This document shows, one piece after another, positions 22,804 to 36,150 of a stretch of DNA of 64,000 nt. Every line of letters starts with the position of its first letter. Position 1 is the stretch's first letter. The position numbers and the translations under genes were made by a program. Source of the DNA: Sphagnum compactum (lineage: Eukaryota; Bryophyta; Sphagnopsida; Sphagnales); contig OZ234499.1 of NCBI GenBank assembly GCA_965153455.1, forward strand, positions 13,822,271-13,886,270. Reading direction: 5' to 3'. The notes under the pieces are model-generated. The model saw only the letters and a list, made by a program, of their open reading frames with translations, ran no database searches and was not told the DNA's origin.

Positions 22804-23560
22804 CCTTTCGTCTTTCACTAGGTTCACTTACTAAGATCGTCGCAGGAGATCAGAGCGTATAACAACGTCGATCTCAAACGATGTCTCGCACAAGTGAAAG
22901 CAATTTTTTTTCCCATTACTTACACAAGAAAGAAGAGCACTCACATGGCGCTGGACCGGGCCCGAGTGATGGGGCGGCTGAGCGGCAGGGCTCACACGCA
23001 AGGTCTAGTCACAGCCTTTTTCTTTTAATTATAATTTTTTATAAATTAAGGAGGAGGCTTTGTGGGATTTCCAGAAACGCTGGACGCTGGTGCGGCCACG
23101 TCGCTCCGTCCGCATCTGGAGGTCTTAAACCAGATGTCGAGGCCTGAAGTTCTTGACTGCTTCAGATGAGATGAGAGAAAGAAGAACAGAAGCGCCGGGA
23201 AAGTTGCTGTTGTGTCGGTGTTGGTACTGCGGTGGTTGTTGTGTACTCTCCGAGCATGCCCAGCGACACCTGCATGTGAGACGGACATGCAACGCCCGCT
23301 CCCCACCCTTGCCCCATCGAGAACTGTCCGGCGCGCTTTCTGGACCTGACAGTGCAGCCCTGCGGAGAACCGTGTGGTTCTGCCGCAGGGTTTGACTTTT
23401 TGAGTGTGAAAGTTTATTGCAATAGAAAAGAATGCGTCGAAATCTATGCCAACTCTTCTCAGCGCCGAAATGTATGCCAGTGGTCAGTACTGCAGCTGGG
23501 AGGTTCAGATGCCGTATGGGCTGAACCGAAGCAAAGCAAAACACAAAAATATAAGAACGA
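22561..23560. promoter_or_regulatory. CpG-rich stretch, possible promoter or unrecognised 5' exon
   Basis: Markedly richer in GC and CpG than its flanks. Includes a 35-base CT microsatellite at 22765-22799, often seen in plant 5' leaders. A plus-strand frame at 22630-22821 starts MARMAAMVKQARIHISNLFH and looks like a transit-peptide-type N-terminus, but no downstream exons could be linked. The nitrilase remnant begins about 1 kb to the right. Confidence 0.35.
22765..22799. repeat. (CT)n microsatellite
   Basis: Uninterrupted or nearly uninterrupted CT dinucleotides inside the CpG-rich stretch. Confidence 0.95.
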
Positions 23561-24551
23561 ACTAAAATTCAAAGAACGTTGCTAATTTTTTTTGCACAAT
23601 AACAAAAAATGTAGAACCATGCAGGGATGCAAATCATGTGCGAGAAGACAAGTGATACAGGCGCTGGACAGAGCTTGATGGCGGGGGGGGTAGATAGCGT
23701 CTTGCCACGCCTATGAGTTTTTGCCACTTTTCCACATCCAGTGTGCACTGTTTAGTTTCTCCTTCAGAGAATCTCCAGAGGTGCTCAGTTTTCCACATCC
23801 AAGTTTAGTTAAATACTTTTGTGCAACCCCACCCATAAAACTGGACAGCAAATAGGTGGGGGACTACTAATAGCAAACCACCTGGACCAATCATTATGAC
23901 GGGCCAATCAAACACACTGAACAACAGATCATATTCATTACACTCTTTTACCAGGCACCGCAAACTATGTAATTATGCTGAGCCAAACCGGCATATTTTG
24001 ACTTTTGTTGATCCAATTCTACTGTTGAGGATTACATACTGAGCACTGTTTTTTTTTCAAACTTTTGATGTGGCACAGGTGGCGATCATCCCCCAAGAGA
24101 TTTAGCATGAGTGGCAATGATCCCACAGAAGGTTTAGCCTTAATGGTGAAAAGATTTAAGAAAACTGTCAAAACGGTAAAAAACTGCCTTATGCACTCAA
24201 AATCTGGCAAAATTTTCTTTGTCACTGGATGCAACCTGGCCCCTTAAACATCATTCAAAAACAGTGTCTGGCGATTTGGAGCTATAAACTCCTGTTGTGG
24301 TGGTTGCGCCTCCCCAGCTCAGGGTGAAATTTTGCCCCAGTTCGCCAGAAAAAAAAACACCGATACTGAGCACCACTGAAGATGCTTGCACCCCCCTAGT
24401 ACCTACCCATGAACTGGAAAAGATGGAAGGGTGTAGTAGCATTTACGCTGCTTTCGAACAGGGCCGAGTCTGCTGCTCTTCCGAACATATAAAAACTTGC
24501 GTTTAGAAACCTACACCTGTTACTTGCTCACAAGATTCACCTGCAGAGGCT
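23561..24551. other. spacer upstream of nitrilase pseudogene
   Basis: No exon or repeat supported. Presumably contains the former nitrilase promoter. Confidence 0.4.
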
Positions 24552-25790
24552 ATGGACAACATAGTATCCAGTGTCCCATGCAAATGTATTCGAGCTACTG
24601 TGGTGCAGGCTTCCAGCATCTTCTATAATACTCCAGCCACTCTCGGTAAGTTTTATCATGTGCTCTCCCTCGCTCACTCCCTCCCTTCCTCACTGCATCT
24701 CTCTCTGTCTGTGCATCGAACCATCTTTTTGGTTCGGTTCATCATTTTGGTGATGGGAGTTATTGAAAGGGATCGAGGAACAATCTATTGCAGTGTGCTT
24801 TCTTTTGGCTCTGGGGGAGAATTTCTTGGAAAGCACTGCAAGCTCATGCCCACAGCATCTGAGCGCCTTGTCTGGGGATTTGGGGATGGATCCATCCTTC
24901 CTGTGTTTGACACACCAATTGGAAGAGTCGGGACTTCTAACTCAGGACTGGATCTTCTACAAGCTTTCTATTTAAGCCCATGCAAAGAGTGATGATGTTC
25001 CATGAATCCAGGATCTAGTACTGGCAAATATCAAGAAGTGGGAATTCTGCGCAGGTATTGAGTTCTATTGTGCGCCCACAGCAGATGCCAGGGTCACATG
25101 GCAAGCTTCAATGATCCACATTGCTTTCGAAGGTGGCTGTTTTGTACTGTCTGCCAACCAATTTTGCAGGTGGCAGGATTATCCTCCTGCACCTGAATAT
25201 GTTATTGGTGGCATGGGAGAAGGGCAGCCTTCTCCTGAAGATGTTGTATGTGCGGGTGGCAGTGTTATCATATCTCCTTCAGGCACTATTCTTGCTGGTT
25301 CAAACTTTGAAGGTGAAGGGCTTATAACTGCAGATCTTGGTAAGCTTTGTGTTCCTCAAAGTGCCTTTGTCATTGTGAAGCCTATTGAAAAGCTCCCTAC
25401 TTTTAATGTGAGCTTTCAAGTATTTATTACAAAGGGGCTTTGAGTAACCACTTGTGAAGAGAGAAAAATGACAATTCCTGGTACAAAGTTTGGAGCCATA
25501 GGGACAAAAACCCTCAAGTTCTTGAAACTTGAGACTGTTTTTGTTGCATGGAGGAATCTTACATGGGACCTGAAACTGTCTGGGAGGAAAATAAGATGGA
25601 AATTCAAAGTGCACAATCCTGCAGACATAGTTTGGGCATAATTTGACTTTGATGTGGTTGACCACTTTGCACGGCCTGATGTGCTACACTTGACAGTTCC
25701 AGATCAAGTACTCACTCCTGTCACCTTTACATCTCATTCTAAATCACAAAGCCATGATATTGACAAAGAGGTGGCAGATATGCACGTACT
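24552..25790 (+). pseudogene. NIT4: nitrilase (NIT4-type) pseudogene
   Basis: NIT4 enzymes hydrate and hydrolyse beta-cyanoalanine in cyanide detoxification. The remnant begins with exon-1-like IRATVVQASSIFYNTPATL (ATG at 24552) and a good donor at about 24645. The next conserved block, which carries the catalytic Glu (FPEA), is missing. Sequence resumes at 24748 with LVMGVIERD, then LGKHCKLMPTASERLVWGFG (catalytic Lys) and PVFDTPIGRVG. The catalytic Cys block (CWEN) is replaced by unrelated sequence and stops. Homology returns at about 25065 with [33 protein letters not shown] and [15 protein letters not shown] final exon after the acceptor at 25620 reads FDFDVVDHFARPDVLHL but has an in-frame TAA at about 25639. 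Two of three catalytic residues are lost, so it is certainly not an active nitrilase. Several splice sites survive, implying fairly recent decay. Confidence 0.88.
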
Positions 25791-28700
25791 CTGGTCCTGT
25801 AGTTTTTCTTACAAGTCTCCGTCCCGATGAACATTGACACAAGGATTGTTTGTGCACAGTATGGCAGTACAGGTAGACATCAGACATCAGTTCTGCTCAA
25901 ATTTCATTTCCCTTGAATGACACCACATACCTTTCTCGGTCTATTGGCTAAGATCAAAGTGTTGAATGACACCACATGACTATTAAGTAATTTAGTAATG
26001 TACGGGTTAGCATGAACACATACTCTGAGGATATCATTTTTCATGATACTTCTATGGTATACAATCTTGAACTGGAGGTATTTAACCTCCATTTCAACAA
26101 CAACAACAACAATGTGTATTGACCTGCCAGAAATTTTGCAGTGTATCTGGAGGTAACCTTATAAAGAGCTCCCCTCCTGTTTCACCTCAGAATTTCTAGC
26201 AGGTTTTTGCATCGGGTGAAAGCCCTCGGTCAAGAGCACTACCAAAATCAGGCTTGCACTCAGCTATCGCCTCATGTGCCCTTATTTTGGTAATACCCTC
26301 AACCTAGGGCTATACCCGACACATAATCCTGAAACCCTCTTATCAGTGTTGTCTCCTGATTTACATGCTATGACAGCCGCAACTACCTGTGAAGTCACAT
26401 TCATAGCTTTAGGCTTTGATGTTGCAAAGTTTGGAGGCTTTGATGAGTTGTTAGTTCTCTTCATCTTAGGCGCACGTCATAGTTTCAATTGTAAAGGGAA
26501 ATAGGTCCAAAAGACTTCCTCTTCAAATATTTCACAAAATGTTGTATTGGAAGAGATTCCTAAATATTTGTGCTTGAGTGTCAAATTTTTGAGGGGATAA
26601 CTCATTCTTCAATTTGTTTACTATCACCAATACATTATATATTAAATTAAGTAATTAAGAAATAAAGGAAAAACACCCAGCAAGGGAACAAGAGAAGAAT
26701 AAAGAAAGGACCCAAGTCCAAACAAAAGACCACACCTGAAAGTGCAGAACACACAATGGGGAGCCCGAAGAGAAAAAAACACGAAACCTAGGACCTAAAC
26801 CCATCACCAGTAGCACGTGATTATTGCTTTAGCTAGTAATATGTATTGTCCACCATTCATACATTTGAATAAAGTAAGATGGCTATCATAGATCATGAAA
26901 GACCATTGGAGGAAGGATTTTTTCACAAGCATCAAGAGTGAATCTAGCAAGCACTGAAAAATTATACCACACAAATGCTATATAGACGGAGTGAAAAACA
27001 AGAAACAATTCACTGCACACAATAGATGAGAAAATGGAATATTGTTCTGAAAATAAACACAAGAAGATGGAAAAGATCATCATAAGTATTATTCACTTTT
27101 AGAAAATCAACAACTACATCCTAAAAATGGTAGGAGTTCATTTAGGAACTTTTCAATGAATTTTGATTTGGGGTACTGGAGTTCAATTCTTTTATCTAAC
27201 TCAAGTGTGGTTGTTCAATATCCAACATTTTCACTCAAGTCACAACTTGAATCCTTTCAAATCTATTTGCTCCATGAAACTTGTCAATGTTGTTGGCTAG
27301 ATATTAAGGTACCTATCTTTGTGACCAGTTTTGGGCACATGCCCATCAGTAGGGCAATATTCAAAAGTGAACATATTTTCTAACTACCCCATCCTTTATG
27401 CAATTTGTTCTATTGCAGTGAATAATATTTCTATTGGGAAAAAGATTTTTTGATCCTCTTTAAATCTAGAGAATTGCAGAAACCTAGAAGGTTTTTAGCA
27501 TCTCTTGCTCCCAAGTTTTTAGTCAACATTCTTTGTATTCCTTACAAATATCTCAAAATCCTTTGACACCTTTCTAATGAAATTTGTTTGGTTTTTTCAC
27601 AAGTTGATGAATAAGATTTGGCCCACTAGTTGTCATGGTTAGTGTTTTTTAGAAATTTTAAATAGATGGATTTTTGCCACTTGGCAATGAAAAAAATCTA
27701 GTGTAACTCATACAAAAGATTTTTGAGAAAAAAACGCAACAAATTCACCAAATTTCAAGGAACTTTTTTCTCAAATCACCATTTAGACAATAGATTCTAG
27801 CGGGTGGCCCAAATACAGCCCCATTCCTAAAATTTCTACTTTCCTCTCTAGCCTATGGCCAAATTTGGCAATTCCTCTTGTCGATGATTGCGAATGTGGC
27901 TAACCACAAATTGAAATTAAAAAAGCCCTCATCATTGTGTAGCCTACATGAAGTTACCTATAAGTTTATTATATAACATCTCCTTCATCAACTTGAATTT
28001 ATATGTTTGCTTTTGGGTTTTCTTGTTTTTGGCATTATAACTCAGTGATGGGTGTGAAAACATGTTTGCATTCCTCCATCCCAATGATTCTTATATGTAT
28101 ATGGGCTTACTGAGACCAAATGTCCTTGATCTCCTATTAAAATCCAATTAATGTTCATTTTTTATTTGTTAAGTACATCTGAACAATCCTGAATAATTTT
28201 TCAAAAGTGAATTATTTTTTCCTCGTAATTATTTTGTGGTGAACCTACCTACTATGATACTAAATGTAGGAATTGTGAAGGAGGAGATTGTGGAACTGCA
28301 CAAAAGTAGGTGTTGCACTTGTGTAACATCTCCTATAGTGTTTGGTGCCTCCTCTTGGAAATATTTCTTTTTCATCCTTTCCCACTTTTAGTGACATTGA
28401 GTGACAATCCTAGCACTTTCAATGGGAAAATATGCCATAAATTTTTTTAAAAACATTTTCATTTTTTTTTCACTAAAAAACACTCACACCCAAATGCAAA
28501 ATATTTTTTCTTGTACGAATTGATTGGGATTAATAATGCATCTTTTGACCATGCTACAACCTTCCTTGATAAAAGCTCAAATAAGGACTATATACACACC
28601 TTTCACCTTTTTGAAATATTTTAACTTTGTGATTATCAAATTTGGTACATAATATTTACACGAATTATCAATGTAATAATTATTATTAATTTATAAAAAA

Positions 28701-31260
28701 AATCATATACACCTTTTGATAATCATTAAGTACATTTTATCACATTCAAAACAACAACAACATTAATGAAATTTTGGTATAGTTATAAACAAATGAAACA
28801 TATGTTATTTGGACTTGAAACCCTAAATCTTACCCTAAAACAATTGAGTCCAAATAATGTTGTTTAACCTCTAAACCAATTTGTCTCCTAGAAATACATG
28901 TCACATTATAAAAACATGACCCTTTTTGGTTAAGATTTACAAGTTGAAATCATTTAGGTGTTTTGACAAAGTTAAAGGTTCCAACATCCACATCACAGTT
29001 AAAATATCCAATTCTAATTAATTAACAATGTTAGAAGCTAGTTAATATAGCAACATGCTTCATTTGGGTACCCCAAAAAATAGCCAAAGTGTTGCATTTC
29101 AAAACAAAAACAGAATAGTTCAAACAATAGCTGAGTAAATCAGACAACTTGGACACCATGTAGTCAATTCAATCAAGCTTCAAGCATAAACAAAAAACCA
29201 TGGTTTTGTTGTAGTACAAATGAGCACACAACGAAAGCACCCAAGATCATTAACACCCATTCAAAACCCTTCCTGGCTTTCTCTGCATTAGAAACAGAAA
29301 TGACATCTCCACAACTCAGCACAAGTGAAAACACTGAAGGCACTTAAACAACTGCCCAAGTTTGGAACGAAAAGAAGGAATGGAAGCAGACTTAACAACA
29401 TTCACCAAAAGGTGTCCCACATGACATGGAAATTCTGAATTCAATCAACAAAAGGTGGGGGAGGAGCAAGGAACCTGAGCTGCTTGCTTGTATCAGGAGT
29501 CAATACCACATCATGAAAATGGCATTCTGTCATCTGTGACAGTTTGCTCTTCGCAAGCTGATCATGCAAACTCAGTTTTCAGATGAATTCAATTTGTTCC
29601 CTCATAAAAGAAACAGTTTTCCTCCCTCCCATTTTCCATGTTAATGTCAGGTGAGAGTTATTATGCAGATTTTGGCAAGTGACGGATGTTTTGAGTGCAG
29701 CACCTATCTTGGAGAAGCTCATGCAAACAATCTTAGGTGTCATACACAAACAAACTCTTCACTGTGGATGTGTTGATGAGACTGCCACCATCCAGAGTTT
29801 GATTGGTATCCAGGAGAGGTTATATGGTCATGCCCAAATCCAATCACCTCTAATGAGGAGTTTGAAGAATCTTGTAACCTGCAGAGTAGACAACCAGACC
29901 AATTCAAAAGTGATGATTTAATTCAAGTATTATGCTTCTAGAAAGCTCACATAGCAGTATAAGGAAGCACCTCACATCCCTTCAACTTCAATTCCTAGCT
30001 TATTCCATGTGAAGACCACTTTGTATGGGAAAGAAGCCTGCAGTTCAAACCAGTTGCATGATCAATGTGTGCCCTTCCATTCATTGGTGGTCATTGCTCA
30101 GCATCACATTTTCATGGTACAGGCACACAGCAGAGAATGAAGCAAAAAGTTATTCATTTGCATCAGCAGACAATGACGTTACCTGCATAAATTTGCACCC
30201 TGAAAGCACCCATTGTACAGACAAGGGAAGTGACAAACCTGGGTACAGCCAAACAGGCAAAGCTGATGAAGAAGAAGTCATGAGTTGGCTATTAAGCCAC
30301 GAGCCTAGTCTATAACCAGGACATGTCCAAAACCTCCAAGCTCATTTGAGTATGTTTACCCAATGCCACAAGTGTGTTGTCCCTGGCATGTACCAAGCAA
30401 ACAACACTATCCCGCATTAGACCTTGTAGTGCTCCCTTTCACCAATAAAACTTTGTTATTTCCTTCCAGTACCAACATCTAGTTCCCAGAATATACTGCA
30501 CATATGATCTTTTCATGGGAAAAAAGGAGCTCACTGGAGTCACTCAGCTCTCTAGCAAGCACTCACACAATACTTTCAGTTAGATCCAGAAAATTCAATA
30601 AAAAGCCTCTGCACTGGAGGTATTATAGACAATAATGGCTCACTCAGAACAAACATCAGATACTCATAATACACTACCTTGCAAAATTCAAGGATGGAAC
30701 TTACCTGTCGTACACAAGTTGCTTGAAAGCTCACACAAGGAACTACCTGAAGCAGTGATAAATGCTGCTACTGCTTTTTTCACTACAGCCATCAACATTC
30801 AGCAAAGTTTTAAGTTGGACATTAGTATGTTAAACAGGCACGAAAGGTATGGAGATTTATCTACTCTTTCTTCATATGTTTTTCATCATAAGAGGGCAAG
30901 TGCTAGCAAGGTCATGGGTTATATCATTCTCTTTAACTGCTGGCAAATCATCTTTGCAAGGACTAGGCACTAGAAGCCATTGGTTCATGGTGTACTGTCT
31001 ACTCTGATGCTCTAACAACAGTACTTGAACACTCAATAACTGCTTAAATTGCTGTTTCACACTCAGAACTTTTGCTAACACCCACAACCTGCCTTAAGTG
31101 ATACTGCCCTCTAGCTTGCATCCAGTTTTCTGGCAAGTTACCAAACTAATTGGAGCAGAGTCAGCATGAACCAGTAAGCCATAACAATGGCAGGACCCCC
31201 CAAAAATATTCAGAAGCTCAAAATCATCCAATGATAGACAGAACAAGTACCTTAACTTTG
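25791..31260. other. gene-free region
   Basis: 26-29.2 kb is AT-rich with no recognisable coding remnant, apart from a short (CAA)n run near 26096-26112. From about 29.2 kb composition becomes more balanced, and 60-110-codon frames at 29679-29921, 30025-30315 and 30635-30973 appear. None shows a family motif or joins to a neighbour. Confidence 0.4.
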
Positions 31261-31261
31261 A

Positions 31262-31880
31262 ACATTTCAGAGAAAGCACCCGCAATGATCAATGGCCATC
31301 AGTAGTAAGGCAACCAATGGCGATGTCAGAGAGCAGTGGTGCAATGTATCATCCAGGTCCAAAACTTTGCACTTCTGACAACATGCCAACACTCTGACCA
31401 CAGCTGCATCTGTCAAGAGTCTGAAGCGCAGGTAGAAATCACATACAGAAGAGAATCAGAGGACGAGAAGGTGAAGCTCCTCCAAGCTGGATCCGAGTAG
31501 CATTGCCAATTCGGTCACCATCTCATCTCTGACGCCACCAATCCCAGAGAGCAAAAGTTTCTGTAAACCAAGCATCTGCAACGGTACCTGTGCAGTAGCT
31601 TTAGAGCATCCATTTGTGCACAGCCTTCCAGTGGGACAGCTTGCAACTTGGTCCCAAGGCAACCAGCCACTGCCTTGATAGCTGCTTCAGTCAGTAATGA
31701 ACACTGGCTCTAGAGAATCTAGAGTCAAAGTGGACTCTGGCATAGATATAACACAAAGGATAGTCCAATGCTCAGGAATTCACTGGAAAACCTTCACAAT
31801 GCTGTCAAATCTCACAAGGAGGGAATGGTGTCATCTTGGCTGAGCCATGCAGATGCTCAACATTATGTCAAGGATGCAGG
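31262..31880 (-). pseudogene. leucine-rich-repeat (RNI-type) protein remnant
   Basis: On the minus strand, successive frames read TEAAIKAVAGCLGTKLQAV (about 31690), then LGLQKLLLSGIGGVRDEMVT with SSLEELHLL (about 31570-31460), then LLTDAAVVRVLACCQKCKVL with LDLDD (about 31415-31345). These fit the 25-30-residue leucine-rich repeats of ribonuclease-inhibitor-like or F-box/LRR proteins. The three blocks lie in different frames with stops between them and no consensus introns to reconcile them. A frame at 32168-31929 (QLHQLQELAVKFG) may be an upstream fragment. I cannot name the parent gene. Confidence 0.6.
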
Positions 31881-34205
31881 AAGTTGCAACCCTACGTTCT
31901 GTGTATGCCTGTCTCTATGGCCTTAGGATCAGGCGCTTGTTTTGTACATCATGGGCAAGCTCAAATGAATGCAAGCCAACATCATGACTGATTCTTCCCA
32001 TTGCAGCTTCTGCAAAATGCAACAGACAGTAAGATAAAAACACAATATTATTGGAAACCCTGATATTGGAACCCCAAATTTAACAGCCAACTCTTGCAAT
32101 TGATGCAATTGGGTATCAGAGAGTAAGATAGAAGGAAAAGATGATGAAGACATGGTTGATGAAGACATGGGTGTTGCAGATGTTTCTGAAGCTGAGAAAT
32201 CTCTTACCCAGAATCAACTTTCACCATGACCATCTGAGGAAGCTGATGCAGACTAGACAATGCCAACTCCCACATGCACAGAGGCCTTGTCAACCAATCC
32301 TTACGCAAGGTGGAGAAGCAGATGTCTATAAATTTGAGGCTGAATAGACAATGCCTCTGACTGAAGAGGATGACAGACATAACTATGGGGGATGGGAACT
32401 CTGACTTGTCAGAGAGTTTGCCTTTGGCCTGAAAACAAAGAAATTTGTCATCTATAAAGGGGGTTATTTCAATCCTTGAACCATCTATTCATTAGATATG
32501 GCTCTTTTGCAGAATCTAGCTTGAGGTTTTGACCCAGACCCATTCTTGCATGATATTAGTCTTCATTCAAAAAGCCTTGTACTCTTGAGAGATAACTAAA
32601 TTTGCGAGCCGAATGATGATTACATGTGCATTGTGACCATAATGTCTATCTGTGTCAGGTGCCTCAGGATTCCTGGACGAGATTGATCTGTAAATATTCC
32701 TAATCCCACATGTATATGCAATGAACATCTCCTGCAAGGGAAGAGGAAGGACATTCTCAGACAAACATAACAAGATCAATGGGTCTTCTCTCTCCCATTG
32801 AAAGAATCATTGGAGAAACAGCAGATGAGGTTTATCGCAGCTGCTGCTATTTCTTGGACAAAAATGCAAGCTTGGAGGATATTGAGCTATAGAGGACCCA
32901 CCTTCAGATGAGCATCTTCTCTGAAAACAAGACTGAGAAATGGAAACAAAACAACTGCCCAACAATGGGTGACGTTTGCCACAAACCTGTGCAATACAAT
33001 CCCCCATTCTTTGGCAATTGTTTTTGTTTCCCACTACAAAACCTCTCCAAGGTTGTTACACACCAAGAAATCACACTCTCTAATTCTAGCCTACCTACTT
33101 GAATGAGGTTGATAAGAACAACCAGGCTACTGCATGTAACTGCCCTGCTCAGATCCAATAAATGAATGCCATGTCGGCAAATTTTCTCAAAACCTCAATT
33201 TATGAAATACTATTTTGCAAATGCCAATTTGCAGAAGAGCTTTAAGCTCATTTTCTTTAGCTCATACTGACCCTGAATGAGAGAGAGAGGGCTTCAGTTG
33301 CCTGACATATAGTTCATAGTGCATTAGCTAGGACTCAGTGCCATCTTCCATCCACTGGAGTATGGTTTGTGGCTTCAAATCGCCACAAAGCAAGCAAGCA
33401 ATTGAAACAGATCAATATGTTGAAGGCAGGTACTTCTTCTTTTGGGGTTGAAAACAAAGTTCACATTTCATGTGCTTAGGTGTTGCACTGGTAAAGGGGA
33501 AGGTGCTATATATTGTAATGCCTTGGGAACTGAGGGCAGAGCCTGAGGTTCAAGGTGTAAATGCCCCCACAGCAGTGTCTTCCCCGGCATGACAACCAAG
33601 GGGGTCCTCTGCTCTAAGCCTGAAATGAGCTGAGGTGCATTCATGTTAATGCCAAGGTTCCGACCCATCAAAACACCAACTCCAGGGAGGTTACATGAAA
33701 TCTGCCTGTGCCCATCCTGGAGTGGGAAATTGTGCTTGGGCAGGTCCACCCAGATCACACTGCAATTTCAGCCAAGGTTGTTACAGAGGTGGGTTATGTG
33801 TTATGTGCTGTGTGCATTGTCTTCTTTTCTGGAATTTGAGGGTTGGGAATGGTGTGTATTTGGAGATCTAATAATGTCTAAAATCTTCAAGCTCACAATG
33901 TATATGTCCATAAACCAGAGATTTGAAGATTATAAAATTTGTCCATAGTGTTCCCCTTAGACTATTGGCACACCATTTTCTAATTAAATAATGTGGCAAC
34001 AAAATGCCTGAATTAAGCTTTCTAGGGTGCTTGTGCCTGTTTCAATTTGGCTACGTACCACAATCTGAAACCCATACTTGACTTGCTCATATGTATTGGG
34101 GTATGTGGATCCCCTTGGCCAGCGCTTGTGGAGATCAAATTATAAGGTTTTTTTCTTTCATTTTTAGGGTAGGGATATAACACCTCTGGAGAAGGGAGTT
34201 CGTGA
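31881..34205. other. unassigned region
   Basis: No supported gene. The longest coherent frame is minus-strand 33758-33468 (96 codons, beginning MIWVDLPKHNFPLQDGHRQI), which has even composition but no domain I recognise. It could be an exon of an unidentified gene. Confidence 0.35.
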
Positions 34206-34505
34206 AATCTTATATATAAATTCACTACGTCCCTGACGGAGCTCGGGTTTCAGGCCGACCGGGCCCGGCGCTAATCGGAGGGCGGAATTTCCTGTTCCCA
34301 GTCTGTGCGCAAAGCTATTGGAGGAAATTAGGTTACGACATTCTAGCGCGGAACGGAGACCCGGGATAGCCGACGTCAAGAACGGGGTGCCGGGCCGGGT
34401 CCGGTCCGGACTGTGTGTGACGGAGCTCGGCAACTTTTGCTCCAGAGAACACCCGCTGAGGGAAGTTATCAGCAGTCACTTTTCGGAAAGTTTTTGGTAT
34501 GGTCG
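34206..34505. promoter_or_regulatory. isolated CpG-rich island
   Basis: About 300 bases with dense CpG, bracketed by AT-rich DNA. It contains a 13-base direct repeat TGACGGAGCTCGG at about 34234 and 34419. Short frames on both strands are side-products of GC content. No gene starts are visible on either side, so it may be an orphan promoter, an LTR-like fragment or foreign DNA. Confidence 0.35.
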
Positions 34506-35884
34506 TTGCTGATTTTGGGTACTGTAGCTGTGCAAGATTACAGAACATCATTAATTAGCATTAAATGATGACGGTCCTACTCAGGCTATCCCAAATTAAA
34601 AATATGGCGAATTTAGTAAAACAATGCAGGGGCGCCTCACAGTGACCAAAGATCGCGGGTACCCACTTGTAACAAATAACTGCCCCTGAGATGGTAGCTG
34701 AGGCCGATTATTTCAGGAACTCCCTGCTCCAAGGTACCTAGTTACCCAATGTAAAGCACGCAGCTGGTGCATGGATGAAAAACAGTAGCAGTGTGAATGA
34801 TGAATCACAATTTCCCACAAAATACACTACAAAAAAGACGAGCAAGGGTTTATGTGTGCAACTACATACCTATCATATATGTCCAGACTAGTGTTGTGCA
34901 TGTAAGTATCAATAGCCGTATTCTTACGAGAGCCCTGACCTTGTCACACAACACCGTGTATATGTGGGTCTCATCAGAGCCCAGACATTGGTTCTACTCT
35001 GAGGAATAGAAGCATGGGCCTATCACAACTGTAAGCTCCAGCTTTTCTTTACTGTGAAAATTTGCAGATTGCTATATATTTGGTTCCAGTAAGTAGCCAG
35101 AAATAGAGGAGGCAATTTTATTATTATTATTTTCGATTTCCTGACTTTACATCGAGTGGGATTTATCAGTAAATATAAAATAAGTAGATAACTGCTTTAA
35201 AATGTGCTACCAATCCAATATCTGAGTCAAAATGTGAGAAAAAATTTCAATTTTATTTTAAAGTTGGCAAATGTTTTTTTCCTAAACAAGGGAATATAGG
35301 TATGTGACAGAGGTATTTCTATTTTTCACAATTTGTGCGAAATTTTGCACCAGCAAAAAAGGGGTGCTGGAAACAATATCTAGTTTATAGCCAGAAACCC
35401 TATAAACATCAGTTTTCGCCATTTTGAAATAAAAAATAGCCAGAATAAACGAATAAGTAAATAAATAAATAAAAACACTACCACTTTTGCTGCATCAAAA
35501 ATTTCATAAAAGAAACACTTGTAAGCTCCATCACTATAAATGCTAGTGAAATTGACAAGAGGACCTACTACCTACCTACTTGCTAACTTCTGTAGACTTG
35601 TCTGTACAGAATTGGTCAGCCCATTCAACAAGATGCATGTCTGCTGCGCATATGCCAAGGAACCAAAGAACAAGGATCCCAACCGACAAAGGAGCAGCAG
35701 GTGTTTTGTTTTGTTGCAAACAGGAGGGCAGGGTCAATCATGAAGCAATGAAGATCATTACAAAAGATCTGGCCGGCACCAACCCAAAGAGACCAAAAAC
35801 AAAAATAAAATAAAATAAACTAAATAAAGGTGGCTCACAAGCGACCAAAAGCCAAGCCCACCCGACCAACGGGCAGGACACCAA

Positions 35885-35918
35885 TGATGATGATGATGAT
35901 GATGATGAAGAAGAAGCC
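35885..35918. repeat. (GAT)n/(GAA)n microsatellite
   Basis: Eight to nine GAT units followed by three GAA units. Confidence 0.9.
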
Positions 35919-36069
35919 CGCTTTCAGGTTTCCCCGGTTTAGCTCTCCATGTTAGCTCTGAGCTGGCGCTCCAATCCTCCTACCTCAGAAAATTCTCAAC
36001 TTTGGATAAGACCGGTAGCCTAGTAGTACTAGCCTGTATTATTAATTTTTAATAATGAAAACATTTACC

Positions 36070-36150
36070 GTGATACCCGGCGGGTACCAGTCCCGGAAAT
36101 TTGGGTTTTTGATGCCTGGTGGATGGCCTTCTGGTGCCCCTGGGTATCAC
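36070..36150. repeat. 81-bp segment with 9-bp inverted ends
   Basis: GTGATACCC at 36070-36078 and GGGTATCAC at 36142-36150 enclose a GC-richer segment. It could be a tiny fold-back element or a cruciform-prone site. Confidence 0.55.

Noticed and set aside
22567-22827. Arg/Glu-rich minus-strand frame
   Set aside because: Its Arg-Glu run is the complement of the CT microsatellite; the remainder matches no known domain.
34164-34551. Pro/Arg-rich frames on both strands of the CpG island
   Set aside because: Long frames are expected by chance in GC-rich DNA; the two strands are open together.
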